Below are positions 16,223 through 23,230 of a stretch of DNA of 37,393 bases, one piece after another. This DNA comes from an uncultured Anaerolineae bacterium. Lineage in GTDB: Bacteria > Chloroflexota > Anaerolineae > J036 > Brachytrichaceae. The stretch's first letter is position 1. Each line of letters opens with the position of its first letter. Location of the stretch: contig CALBEF010000061.1 of assembly GCA_937927775.1 (NCBI GenBank), positions 1 through 37,393 on the forward strand, read 5' to 3'. The translations under genes were made by a program, and so were the position numbers. The notes below the pieces were generated by a model that ran no database searches, was not told where the DNA came from, and saw only the letters and a program-made list of their open reading frames with translations.

Positions 16223-17953
16223 TCATACAGGCTGGACGATGAGCGCTTCTTCACCCAGCACGTCGGTGATCCTGACAGCCACTGTGGCAGGGCCGGTCGA
16301 TGCCCCCCATTCGTAATTCCCCCGCACCAGCTCGGCGCGCTTGCGGGGCGCATCGACCAGCGCCGGCCGGAAAACCACGCCGTCGTAAGCCGGATCGATC
16401 ATGATGCTGTCCACGACGGCGCGCCAATCGTCGATGCGCGGCGCAGTTGCCGCCCCGGCCCGGCGCACGCGTTCCATCACCGCCGGCGAAACAAACTCTT
16501 CCACCCGCACCCGGATAGCGGGCGGCATTGCCTCATCGTCCCGGCGCACAGTCACGCGCGCCTGGGCAGGCTGAATCGGTTGATCGCAGTCATTGGCGCA
16601 GCGAGCGCCGTCCGCATACACCACAAAAGGACGCGCCGGCTCAGCAGACATGCTATCGGCGGCTGACCGATCCGCAGACCGGCGGCCAGACCTGCTCGAC
16701 GCAGGCGGGGGCTTGATCGCGCACAGGCGCTTGACGATAGTCTGAATGGCGCCCCGGTTGATGTCGCCGCCGATCCAGCGTCGGCCCATCTGCTGCGCCA
16801 CGGTGAGCGTGGTGCCGCTGCCGGCAAAACAATCCAGCACCCAATCGCCCGGGTTGCTCGACACAGCAATGATGCGGCGCAAGAGCGCCTCGGTTTTCTG
16901 GGTGGGATAGCCAGAGTCTTCGCCCGGCGTAGTGCCGAGGCCGGGAATGTCATCCCACAGATTGTCCACGGCGCGCTCGACAATGTATTTGCCGCGCGGG
17001 GCCGGCTTCAGGTAATACTTGACCCCGATGTTGCCCCCCTTCGAGGCAAACACCCGGCGCGCTGTCTCATCGACCACCACTTCGCCGCCGTAAGGGGCAT
17101 ACAGCCGGCCCTCGGCGCGCAGCGCCCTGAGTCGCTCGAAGCTGTACGTGCCGGGGTCGGAAGTGCGAAAGAAACCGCGCGCGTCGCGCATGTACGCCGC
17201 AGCCGCTTCAGCTTCCGTCAGCGCGATCTCTTTCTTCACCGGGTTCCAGGTTGTTGGCGCCTGCTTGTTGCGCGCAAAGATTTCCAGATAGTGCGCGCTG
17301 AAGGGAAAGTAGAACGCGTTCACTTTGGCGCCACGCGCCACCTGGCTGCGCCACGAAATGGTGTTCAGGTAGTTGTCGGGGCCGAACACCTCTTCGAGCA
17401 ACATGCGCAGGTAATGGACGCGCCGGTGATCGCAATGCAGCCACAGGCTGCCATCCTCGGACAACAATTCGCGCAACAGAAACAGCCGCTCATACATGAA
17501 CTGCAGGTAGTCGTCGCCGGCCCAGATGTCGGTGTACTGGAGCTGCTCACCGAGCAGGCGGGAGTTGCCAAACAACACCGGCCCGCCTCTCGCGCCGCGC
17601 AGCGCCACTTTGCGCGTGTAGCTGGCGGCGCTGTCGAAGGGCGGATCGATATAGATCAGCTTGATTTGCCCGCGAAAGCCATTTGCCAGCAGGAACGCCA
17701 GCATGTCCTTGTTGTCGGCGTGGAACAGCAGATTGGCGTCTCGGCCGGCTTCCTGAAGTGTCGCCGGCAAAGCGCGCGCCACGCCAGGCATTGGCGGGCG
17801 CAGGCCATGCGCCTCCACCAGGCGGAGTGGCGGCGGCTCGACATGGCCCGGAGGGCGCTTGCCGGCCCAGGTGAGTGTGGGCCGGCCTGGGGTAGCCTCG
17901 ACAGACAGTGCGGCCGGCGCAGCGCGATCGACAGAAAAAGGTTTTCTGGCCAT
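16223..17953 (-). CDS. site-specific DNA methyltransferase (beta class, N6-A or N4-C)
   Basis: A type III Mod-like DNA methyltransferase, 576 residues. The catalytic motif IV is IYIDPPFDS (Asp103) and the SAM-binding motif I is VLDCFAGSGTTL (near residue 376). The order IV before I marks the beta class. A target-recognition region lies between them. The C-terminal ~140 residues (DWRAVVDSIMIDP...RGNYEW...VRITDVLGEEALI) form an extra domain seen in several Mod-like proteins. The amino-group target (A-N6 or C-N4) cannot be decided from DPPF alone. The ATG at 17953 is used; a GTG at 17962 overlaps the upstream stop as GTGA and is also possible. It follows the putative endonuclease gene directly, so the two are translationally coupled. 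Confidence 0.92.
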   Translation of the reverse strand: MARKPFSVDRAAPAALSVEATPGRPTLTWAGKRPPGHVEPPPLRLVEAHGLRPPMPGVARALPATLQEAGRDANLLFHADNKDMLAFLLANGFRGQIKLIYIDPPFDSAASYTRKVALRGARGGPVLFGNSRLLGEQLQYTDIWAGDDYLQFMYERLFLLRELLSEDGSLWLHCDHRRVHYLRMLLEEVFGPDNYLNTISWRSQVARGAKVNAFYFPFSAHYLEIFARNKQAPTTWNPVKKEIALTEAEAAAAYMRDARGFFRTSDPGTYSFERLRALRAEGRLYAPYGGEVVVDETARRVFASKGGNIGVKYYLKPAPRGKYIVERAVDNLWDDIPGLGTTPGEDSGYPTQKTEALLRRIIAVSSNPGDWVLDCFAGSGTTLTVAQQMGRRWIGGDINRGAIQTIVKRLCAIKPPPASSRSGRRSADRSAADSMSAEPARPFVVYADGARCANDCDQPIQPAQARVTVRRDDEAMPPAIRVRVEEFVSPAVMERVRRAGAATAPRIDDWRAVVDSIMIDPAYDGVVFRPALVDAPRKRAELVRGNYEWGASTGPATVAVRITDVLGEEALIVQPV

Positions 17954-17958
17954 GTCGG

Positions 17959-18765
17959 TCACAGTCCCAGAGCTTGGCGCAGGCCGGCCAGGTTCTGGCC
18001 CAGCCGCAGCGGCGCCGCGTAGTAGATTGCGCGCTCGCTCTTGTTCGCCTGTGGCATCGTCGTGACCCGCAGGCGGGGCGATTGAAAGAATTGAGGCCGT
18101 GTCATGTATCCGATCAGGTAAACGCGCCAGGCCGCGCCGGTGTTGCGCGCGCCCGCATCGCGGGCCTCCACGCAGGCCCGCGCCAGCAGATATGGGGTTC
18201 GCTCAGCCGCCGCTGCGCGTTGCTTCTGGCTCATGAGGTCCTGGCGGGTTGGCTCGTCGAGCGCGCCGGCGCGCAGCGGCGTGTAGACCAGAAAGTCATC
18301 TTCGAGGATGGCGGCGTAGTTGACCTGTCCGCCGGCAAGGTGGCGCGGGCCAATGCGGGTGGCTTTCATCTCAAACCCGAAGATGCCGCGCCGCTCGCAG
18401 GCGGGATAGAAACCGCGCCGAAAGTGCGCGCCTTCCTGCCACTGGCGGGCGGTGTCTGCAAACAGGTCGCCGGCCAGGAACTCGGCGGCATCGGGTTGAG
18501 CGACGAACCCGTCGACCGGCGCGTGGTCGCGCCCGCCATCCCGGCGAATATCGTCCCACAAACGACAGGCGATCGACGCGCTTTGCAGGTAACGCAGCCA
18601 GGCCAGCTCGGCAGCTTTGCCGATCAGTGTGTCGCGCAGCCGGTCCTCGGGCGAGCGACCCGGCTGCCACGCGTTGGTCGTATGGTCGGCCAGCCAGCCG
18701 GCCTGCGCCTGATCCACTTCAGCCGGCGCGATATCAATGGCCACGATGTGCTCTGGTTTGATCAT
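17959..18765 (-). CDS. putative restriction endonuclease partner (PD-(D/E)xK-like), unnamed
   Basis: 268 residues with no family I can name with certainty. The order of features suits a PD-(D/E)xK nuclease: helix GKAAELAWLRYL with Glu53, a strand ending in APVDGFV (Asp85), then FGFEMKATR with Glu132-x-Lys134 as the E-x-K pair, followed by an aromatic-rich core (AAILEDDFLVYTP). The C-terminal part (WRVYLIGYMTRPQF) resembles the end of sugar-type nuclease folds. Its position immediately before a DNA methyltransferase, with a 3-4 bp overlap, supports a type II-like restriction enzyme. The function is inferred from context plus motif. No clear ribosome binding site precedes ATG 18765. Confidence 0.75.
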   Translation of the reverse strand: MIKPEHIVAIDIAPAEVDQAQAGWLADHTTNAWQPGRSPEDRLRDTLIGKAAELAWLRYLQSASIACRLWDDIRRDGGRDHAPVDGFVAQPDAAEFLAGDLFADTARQWQEGAHFRRGFYPACERRGIFGFEMKATRIGPRHLAGGQVNYAAILEDDFLVYTPLRAGALDEPTRQDLMSQKQRAAAAERTPYLLARACVEARDAGARNTGAAWRVYLIGYMTRPQFFQSPRLRVTTMPQANKSERAIYYAAPLRLGQNLAGLRQALGL

Positions 18766-19296
18766 GCGCGGCGCTACCCGAACCCATCAGATGTCGCACG
18801 CTGCGCGTTACGGCAGCGCGGAAACCGCATTCGCCTGACACAACGATACGCAACATAGCGCGCATTATGCCTTGTCCCTGCGTGATAGCGCGGCAGGCAG
18901 GCGCGACTGTGATTTCCCACGAAGCCCGCTCATGGGGAGCAGTTGGCGCGTTGCGTGGCGCATAAATCCGCCAAAAATCTCTGGCCGCACCCGCGGCAGG
19001 TCGCTATAGCGCATTTCACGGGTGACCTGATGGTTGTCTCCAGGCCAGGCGTTATCGATATTCTGTCGGTGATCTGTCAGCGATGTGATGGCCTTCACAA
19101 GTAGAATGGCGCGGCGATCGGGTCCTGAAAAGGACAAACACCAGACACAAGATGTGTGTTAAGAGTCTGTCGCTGTTAAGCGCAGGAAGCCTCAAACAGT
19201 GAGGCGACTCTCCGGCGGTTTTGGAACGTGCGGGAGGGCCGGCGCATATCGGCACAGGCTGTCAGTGAGAATATGAGAAATGGAGTAATAGTAAAG
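18766..19296. other. 531-bp intergenic region, no gene supported
   Basis: This lies between the divergent endonuclease and subtilase genes. Short reading frames here start with rare TTG codons and match nothing I know. Two small hairpins are visible: GTCCT/AGGAC near 19121-19134 and GCCTC/GAGGC at about 19189-19205, the latter about 90 bp before the subtilase start. A long 5' untranslated leader or regulatory region is possible. Confidence 0.4.
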
Positions 19297-21369
19297 ATGA
19301 GCGCAATTAGCAGGTATAGCCGATCGGCTGTAAGCGCCGTAGCGCTCTGCGCGGCGCTGGTGTTGTCGAGTATTTCGCCGGGGCTGGCGCAGGAGGCTGA
19401 GCCTGGCGAAAACGTCTCGGCAGTCATGGGCGAGGGGATTCCTACGGATCAGGTCATTATCAAGTATAGGGACGGGGCGCACATCAGCGCAGCTATGGGG
19501 CCGGATACTCCAGCCCGTATGCAGGCGCTGAGCGCAGTCGCCGGCGTGGAACTGGCGTACAACCGGCCCATGTCCGACGACGCGCATGTGTTGCGTCTCT
19601 CACAGCGCATGCCGGTTCAGACAGTCGAAGAGATCGCCGGCAAGTTGAGCGCGCTGGCAGACGTCGAGTACGCCGAGCCAGACTATATCCAGCAGCCTTT
19701 GCGCACACCCAACGATCCGCAATATGCCAGCCAGTGGCACTACTACGAGACCTACGGCATAAACCTGCCGGCGGCGTGGGACATCACGACCGGCTCAGCA
19801 AATGTTGTAGTTGCAGTGATTGACACCGGCTACCGTCCGCACGCCGATATGGCCGGGCGCTTCGTGCAGGGCTACGACTTTATCAGTAACGCGCAAGTGG
19901 CCAACGACGGGGATGGGCGCGACAGCAACGCGCAAGATCCTGGCGACTGGATCACTGCTGCCGAAAGCGCCAGCGGTTTCTTTCAGAGCTGCCCGGTCAG
20001 CAACAGCTCCTGGCACGGCACACATGTGGCCGGCACGATCGGCGCTAATAGCAACAACGGCGTTGGTGTGGCCGGCGTGAACTGGGGCGCGAAGATTCTG
20101 CCGGTGCGCGTGCTGGGCAAGTGCGGCGGCTACACGTCAGATATCATTGATGGCATGCGCTGGGCAGCCGGCCTGGCGGTGACCGGGGCGCCGGCCAACG
20201 CCAACCCGGCCAAAGTGCTCAACCTGAGCCTGGGTGGCAGCGGATCATGTTCGGCAACCTATCAGAGCGCCATCCATGCCATCAACGCTGCGGGGCGCAT
20301 CATCGTGGTGGCAGCCGGCAACAGCAACTCGAACGCTGCCGGCTTCATGCCGGCCAGTTGCAACGGCGTAATCACCGTCGGCGCCACAAACCGCGCCGGC
20401 GTGCGGTCATACTACAGCAACTATGGCGCGGTGGTCGACGTGAGCGCGCCGGGCGGCGAAACCAGCCCGACCAGTTCGAACGGCGTGCTTTCCACGCTGA
20501 ACACCGGCACGCAGGGGCCGGTGGCCGACAACTATGTGTTCTATCAGGGCACAAGCATGGCCGCGCCGCACGTGGCTGGCGTGGTGTCGCTGATGGCCAC
20601 CATCAGGCCCACACTAAACTACACCCAGGCTGAACAGTTCCTGAAATCGACCGCGCGTCCCTTCGGGCCGGGCAACAACTGCGCGACACTGGGCTGTGGC
20701 ACGGGGATTGTCAATGCGCGGGCTGCCATATACGCATCATTCACGCGCCGCGCGCGTTTGCCTGTCATTTACAGAGGATATTCGACAGCCTCGTCGAATC
20801 AGATCGTCAATCCCGGCTTCGAGAGCGGCCCTACGGGATGGACACAATACTCCGCAAATGGCTGGCCGTTGATTGTGCAAGCGTCTCAGTTACCCTCAGG
20901 TGTCACGCCACGCGGCGGCAACTGGGCCGCCTGGCTCGGCGGCGCCAATAATGAAACCGCCTACGTCCAGCAGCAAGTGACCATACCGACTTCTGCGCCG
21001 GTGCTGCGCTACTGGTACTGGATCGGATCCCAGGACACGTGCGGCTTTGACTTCGCCACCGTGCGCGTAAACAGTACTGCCGTGCGAACCCATAACTTGT
21101 GCTCGGCGAACAACACCGGCGGGTGGATTCAGGGCAGCGTGAACCTCGGCAGCTACGCCAACCAGACCGTGCAGTTGCGCTTCCAGGTCACAACCGATGG
21201 TTCGCTCAACAGCAACTTCTTCCTCGACGATGTGTCTTTCGCGGCCAGCCTGCTGGCACAAGCAGAGCCTGAGCCTGAGTCGGCCGAGCCGATGATTTCA
21301 GACGGGCAGGCAAAGCCAGAAGCAGGGCCGGCCAATCCATCGCCGGACGCGCAACCCCGCGCGCATTAA
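19297..21369 (+). CDS. secreted subtilisin-like serine protease (S8) with C-terminal jelly-roll-like domain
   Basis: An extracellular protease, 690 residues from ATG 19297, which has GGAG 11 bases upstream; an ATG 24 bp earlier is possible. Residues 1-33 form a signal peptide ending near GLAQEA. An I9-type propeptide follows (about 45-125; DQVIIKYRDGAH ... DVEYAEPDYIQQ). The catalytic triad is Asp176 (VIDTGYRPHAD), His240 (WHGTHVAG) and Ser420 (GTSMAAPHVAG), with the oxyanion Asn in VVAAGNSNSN. After a linker RARLPVIYRGYS comes a ~160-residue domain opening NQIVNPGFESGPTGW and ending NFFLDDVSFAA, which resembles carbohydrate-binding or P-like beta-sandwich domains. The tail is Pro/Glu-rich. 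Probable role: degradation of external protein for nutrition. Confidence 0.95.
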   Translation: MSAISRYSRSAVSAVALCAALVLSSISPGLAQEAEPGENVSAVMGEGIPTDQVIIKYRDGAHISAAMGPDTPARMQALSAVAGVELAYNRPMSDDAHVLRLSQRMPVQTVEEIAGKLSALADVEYAEPDYIQQPLRTPNDPQYASQWHYYETYGINLPAAWDITTGSANVVVAVIDTGYRPHADMAGRFVQGYDFISNAQVANDGDGRDSNAQDPGDWITAAESASGFFQSCPVSNSSWHGTHVAGTIGANSNNGVGVAGVNWGAKILPVRVLGKCGGYTSDIIDGMRWAAGLAVTGAPANANPAKVLNLSLGGSGSCSATYQSAIHAINAAGRIIVVAAGNSNSNAAGFMPASCNGVITVGATNRAGVRSYYSNYGAVVDVSAPGGETSPTSSNGVLSTLNTGTQGPVADNYVFYQGTSMAAPHVAGVVSLMATIRPTLNYTQAEQFLKSTARPFGPGNNCATLGCGTGIVNARAAIYASFTRRARLPVIYRGYSTASSNQIVNPGFESGPTGWTQYSANGWPLIVQASQLPSGVTPRGGNWAAWLGGANNETAYVQQQVTIPTSAPVLRYWYWIGSQDTCGFDFATVRVNSTAVRTHNLCSANNTGGWIQGSVNLGSYANQTVQLRFQVTTDGSLNSNFFLDDVSFAASLLAQAEPEPESAEPMISDGQAKPEAGPANPSPDAQPRAH

Positions 21370-21443
21370 TTCATCGTAGGGGGCAGGGCTTGTCCCCGCC
21401 CCCCTTGTCCCTGGTCCCGAAACCCCGACCCCGAAATTCGCCG

Positions 21444-21472
21444 TTGACACATCGGCCCCCGCGTGGTATTAG
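21444..21472 (+). promoter_or_regulatory. sigma70-type promoter of the lysW operon
   Basis: TTGACA at 21444-21449 (perfect) and TATTAG at 21467-21472, with a 17-bp spacer. The predicted start of transcription (about 21479-21482) coincides with the ATG of a short ORF at 21482, which would make that ORF leaderless. Confidence 0.7.
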
Positions 21473-21481
21473 TGTTGCGCC

Positions 21482-21562
21482 ATGAGTTCCGCCAGCACAA
21501 CGCGCACCGGCGCGAAGTTCGACAAGCAGAGCATGAAGCGCGGCCAGGCCCCGTCTGGTTAG
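21482..21562 (+). CDS. 26-residue leader peptide of the lysW operon (candidate)
   Basis: An ATG-to-TAG frame of 26 codons beginning MSSASTTRTGAKFDK. Lys codons are 12, 15 and 19 (within 24 bases) and Arg codons are 8 and 20. It lies at the predicted 5' end of the transcript. Its final codons and stop (21553-21562) are part of the 5' arm of the antiterminator hairpin. A ribosome stalled at the Lys codons would leave that arm free, and one that reaches the stop would cover it. This is the arrangement of an attenuation leader. The coding status is inferred from that geometry, not from homology. Confidence 0.55.
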   Translation: MSSASTTRTGAKFDKQSMKRGQAPSG

Positions 21563-21640
21563 CTCTGGTTATCGAGCGGCGCGGCGAACGCAGCAGGTGA
21601 TCAACAAGCTCCCAGACGACGGGTGTCTGGGAGCTTTTTA
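21553..21640 (+). terminator. transcription attenuator: mutually exclusive antiterminator and terminator
   Basis: Terminator: AAGCTCCCAGAC (21606-21617) pairs perfectly with GTCTGGGAGCTT (21625-21636), 7-nt loop, then TTTTTATTT. Antiterminator: GTCTGG (21553-21558) pairs with CCAGAC (21612-21617), and AGCT (21561-21564) pairs with AGCT (21607-21610). It can be extended by GTTATC (21568-21573) with GATcAAC (21599-21605). The two structures share 21607-21617, so only one can form. It lies 18 bp before the lysW ATG. Confidence 0.75.
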
Positions 21641-21658
21641 TTTGGAGGTTATTGACAC

Positions 21659-21829
21659 ATGTTCACTGCCGAATGCCCTGAGTGCGGCGCGACGATCACG
21701 TTCAAGACGCAGCCGGTGTTGCACGAGCTGGTGCGCTGCCCCGAGTGCGGCGCGGAACTGGAGGTCGTGTCGCTGGAACCGCTCACCCTGGCGCTGGCGC
21801 CGACCGAGGAAGAAGACTGGGGCGAGTAA
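21659..21829 (+). CDS. lysW: LysW amino-group carrier protein
   Basis: A 56-residue acidic carrier protein that holds the alpha-amino group of alpha-aminoadipate (or glutamate) on its C-terminal Glu during lysine (or arginine) synthesis. Two zinc knuckles are visible, CPEC at 6-9 and CPEC at 27-30. The tail EEDWGE is the diagnostic LysW end, with Glu56 as the attachment residue. GGAGG 10 bases before the ATG is a strong ribosome binding site and follows the attenuator terminator directly. Low-GC repeats follow at once after the TAA. All later enzymes in this cluster (LysX, Y, Z, J, K) act on the LysW-bound intermediate in the cytoplasm. Confidence 0.97.
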   Translation: MFTAECPECGATITFKTQPVLHELVRCPECGAELEVVSLEPLTLALAPTEEEDWGE

Positions 21830-21906
21830 TTGTCAATTGACGATTGAAGAATTGACGATTGACGATTGGCAGATTGAGAATCGTCAATCGTCGAATCGCA
21901 AATCCC
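21830..21906. repeat. 7-bp tandem repeat tract (ATTGACG / CGTCAAT class) between lysW and lysX
   Basis: Degenerate heptamers: first ATTGACG in direct order, then AATCGTCAATCGTC in the reverse orientation, so the tract is an imperfect inverted repeat that begins directly after the lysW stop. No four-helix-bundle gene lies between the arms here. The same unit occurs inside lysY at 23909-23943. No ribosome binding site for lysX can be seen in it. Confidence 0.85.
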
Positions 21907-22755
21907 ATGAAGATTGCCATCATCTGCTCGCTGGTGCGACCCGAAGAGAAGCTGTTGCTGGAGGCGTTCGCCAAACGCAGCATTCCTGTGGAGGTCATCG
22001 ATGATCGCGGCATCCGCTTCGATCTGCACGCGCTGGAGGCGTGGAAACAGTATGACGTGGTGATCGAGCGGTGCGTGTCGCAGAGCCGGGCGCGCTACAT
22101 CCTGCGCGCGCTGAACCTGGCCGGCGTGAAGACCGTCAACCGGTATGAGGTGGTCGAAAACTGCGGCGACAAGTTCATCACCTCGCAGTTGCTGGTGCAG
22201 CACGGCGTGCCCACCACGCGCGTCAAGCTGGCCTTCACGCCGGAATCGGCGCTGGCAGCCATCGAGGAGATGGGCTATCCGTGCGTGCTCAAGCCGGTCG
22301 TCGGCTCGTGGGGCCGCATGGTGGCGCGGGTCAACGATCGCGACGCCGCCGAGGGGTTGCTGGAACTGCGCGATGTGCTGGGCGGCTATGAGCAGCACAT
22401 CTACTACATCCAGGAGCACATCAAGAAGCCGGGGCGCGACATCCGCGCGTTTGTGGCCGGCGATCGCACCATCGCCGCCGTCTATCGCACTGCCGAGCAC
22501 TGGATCACCAACACGGCGCGCGGCGGCAAGACCAGCAATTGCCCGGTCACGCCGGAACTGGATCGCATCTGCGTGGCCGCCGCCCACGCGGTCGGGGGCG
22601 GGATCGTGGCTGTCGATGTGTTCGAGGACGAAACGCGCGGCCTGCTCATCAACGAAGTCAACCACACCATGGAGTTTCGCAACAGCATCGCGCCGACCGG
22701 CGTCGATATCGCTGGCGCGATCGTCGAGTACGCCATTGGGGAATTGAGCCATTGA
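21907..22755 (+). CDS. lysX: LysX: LysW-aminoadipate (or glutamate) ligase
   Basis: An ATP-grasp ligase of the RimK-related group, 282 residues. It joins the amino acid to the LysW C-terminal Glu. It begins [20 protein letters not shown]-grasp elements are seen at [19 protein letters not shown] and [18 protein letters not shown], and the metal and substrate loop is [20 protein letters not shown] near the C-terminus. RAYTA-like or ArgX specificity cannot be fixed by eye, but the neighbouring homocitrate-synthase-like gene favours lysine. The last residues (ELSH) and the stop codon are encoded by the first units of an octamer repeat tract, so the 3' end appears to have been rewritten by it. Confidence 0.95.
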   Translation: MKIAIICSLVRPEEKLLLEAFAKRSIPVEVIDDRGIRFDLHALEAWKQYDVVIERCVSQSRARYILRALNLAGVKTVNRYEVVENCGDKFITSQLLVQHGVPTTRVKLAFTPESALAAIEEMGYPCVLKPVVGSWGRMVARVNDRDAAEGLLELRDVLGGYEQHIYYIQEHIKKPGRDIRAFVAGDRTIAAVYRTAEHWITNTARGGKTSNCPVTPELDRICVAAAHAVGGGIVAVDVFEDETRGLLINEVNHTMEFRNSIAPTGVDIAGAIVEYAIGELSH

Positions 22756-22796
22756 GAGATTGAGTCATCGGGACATTGGGGAATCAGGCCGTTGTT
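22741..22796. repeat. 8-bp tandem repeat tract, left arm (ATTGAGTC class)
   Basis: Period-8 units: ATTGAGCC, ATTGAGAG, ATTGAGTC, ATCGGGAC, ATTGGGGA, ATCAGGCC. They start within the lysX coding end. They are the reverse complement class of the right-hand tract (23160-23230), so the four-helix-bundle gene between them sits inside inverted repeats. Confidence 0.85.
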
Positions 22797-23177
22797 ATGA
22801 TGTCGAAACCTGAAGCGTTGCGAAAGAGAACCGGCGAGTTTGCGCTGCGCGTCATCCGGCTGTTCCGCGCATTGCCGGAGGAGGAAGCGCGCATCATCGG
22901 CAAACAGATGCTGCGCTCAGGCACTTCCGTTGCGGCAAATTACCGCGCCGTCTGTCGAGCCAGATCGTCACGCGAGTTCATCTCAAAGATGGGTGTTGTG
23001 GTAGAAGAAGCCGATGAGACCGTGTTCTGGCTTGAACTCCTTGTGGAAAGTGGCATTGTCGCCAGACCGCTGCTGGACAGTCTGCTGACGGAAGCAAACG
23101 AGCTTCTGGCAATTTTCGCTGCTTCTCAACGCACAGCTCGCGCCAGATCACGCAAGACAACCGCCAACGACCAATGA
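22797..23177 (+). CDS. four-helix-bundle protein (S23/23S-rRNA-IVP family), type A
   Basis: 126 residues, all-alpha. The family core is LRSGTSVAANYRAVCRARSSREFISKM-like (RSGTSVAANYRA, then SREFISKMGVVVEEADETVFWLELL), matching the four-helix-bundle S23 proteins first known from intervening sequences in 23S rRNA genes. No enzyme function is known; these proteins form bundles or pentamers and may bind nucleic acid. ATG 22797 (or 22800) gives MMSKPEALRKRTGEF. The gene lies in the lys operon, in the same direction, between lysX and lysY, and is bracketed by inverted octamer tracts. Its last codons (AND-Q, TGA) read into the right tract. It looks like cargo of an inserted element and not a lysine gene. 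Confidence 0.88.
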   Translation: MMSKPEALRKRTGEFALRVIRLFRALPEEEARIIGKQMLRSGTSVAANYRAVCRARSSREFISKMGVVVEEADETVFWLELLVESGIVARPLLDSLLTEANELLAIFAASQRTARARSRKTTANDQ

Positions 23178-23230
23178 CCCCAATGACTCAATGACTCAAT
23201 GACTCAATGACTCAATCACCCAATCTCTCC
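23160..23230. repeat. 8-bp tandem repeat tract, right arm (CAATGACT class)
   Basis: Period-8 units CAATGACT four times, then CAATCACC and CAATCTCT. It begins in the last codons of the four-helix-bundle gene and ends at the lysY start. It is inverted relative to the tract at 22741-22796 and the same class as the solo tract at 28650-28745. Confidence 0.88.

Noticed and set aside
18865..19137. A 90-codon minus-strand gene in the intergenic gap
   Set aside because: It starts with TTG, has no ribosome binding site and no recognisable motif.
21370..21480. T-box riboswitch before lysW
   Set aside because: No TGGN-type antiterminator bulge motif or Stem I features could be seen; the leader-peptide model explains the terminator better.
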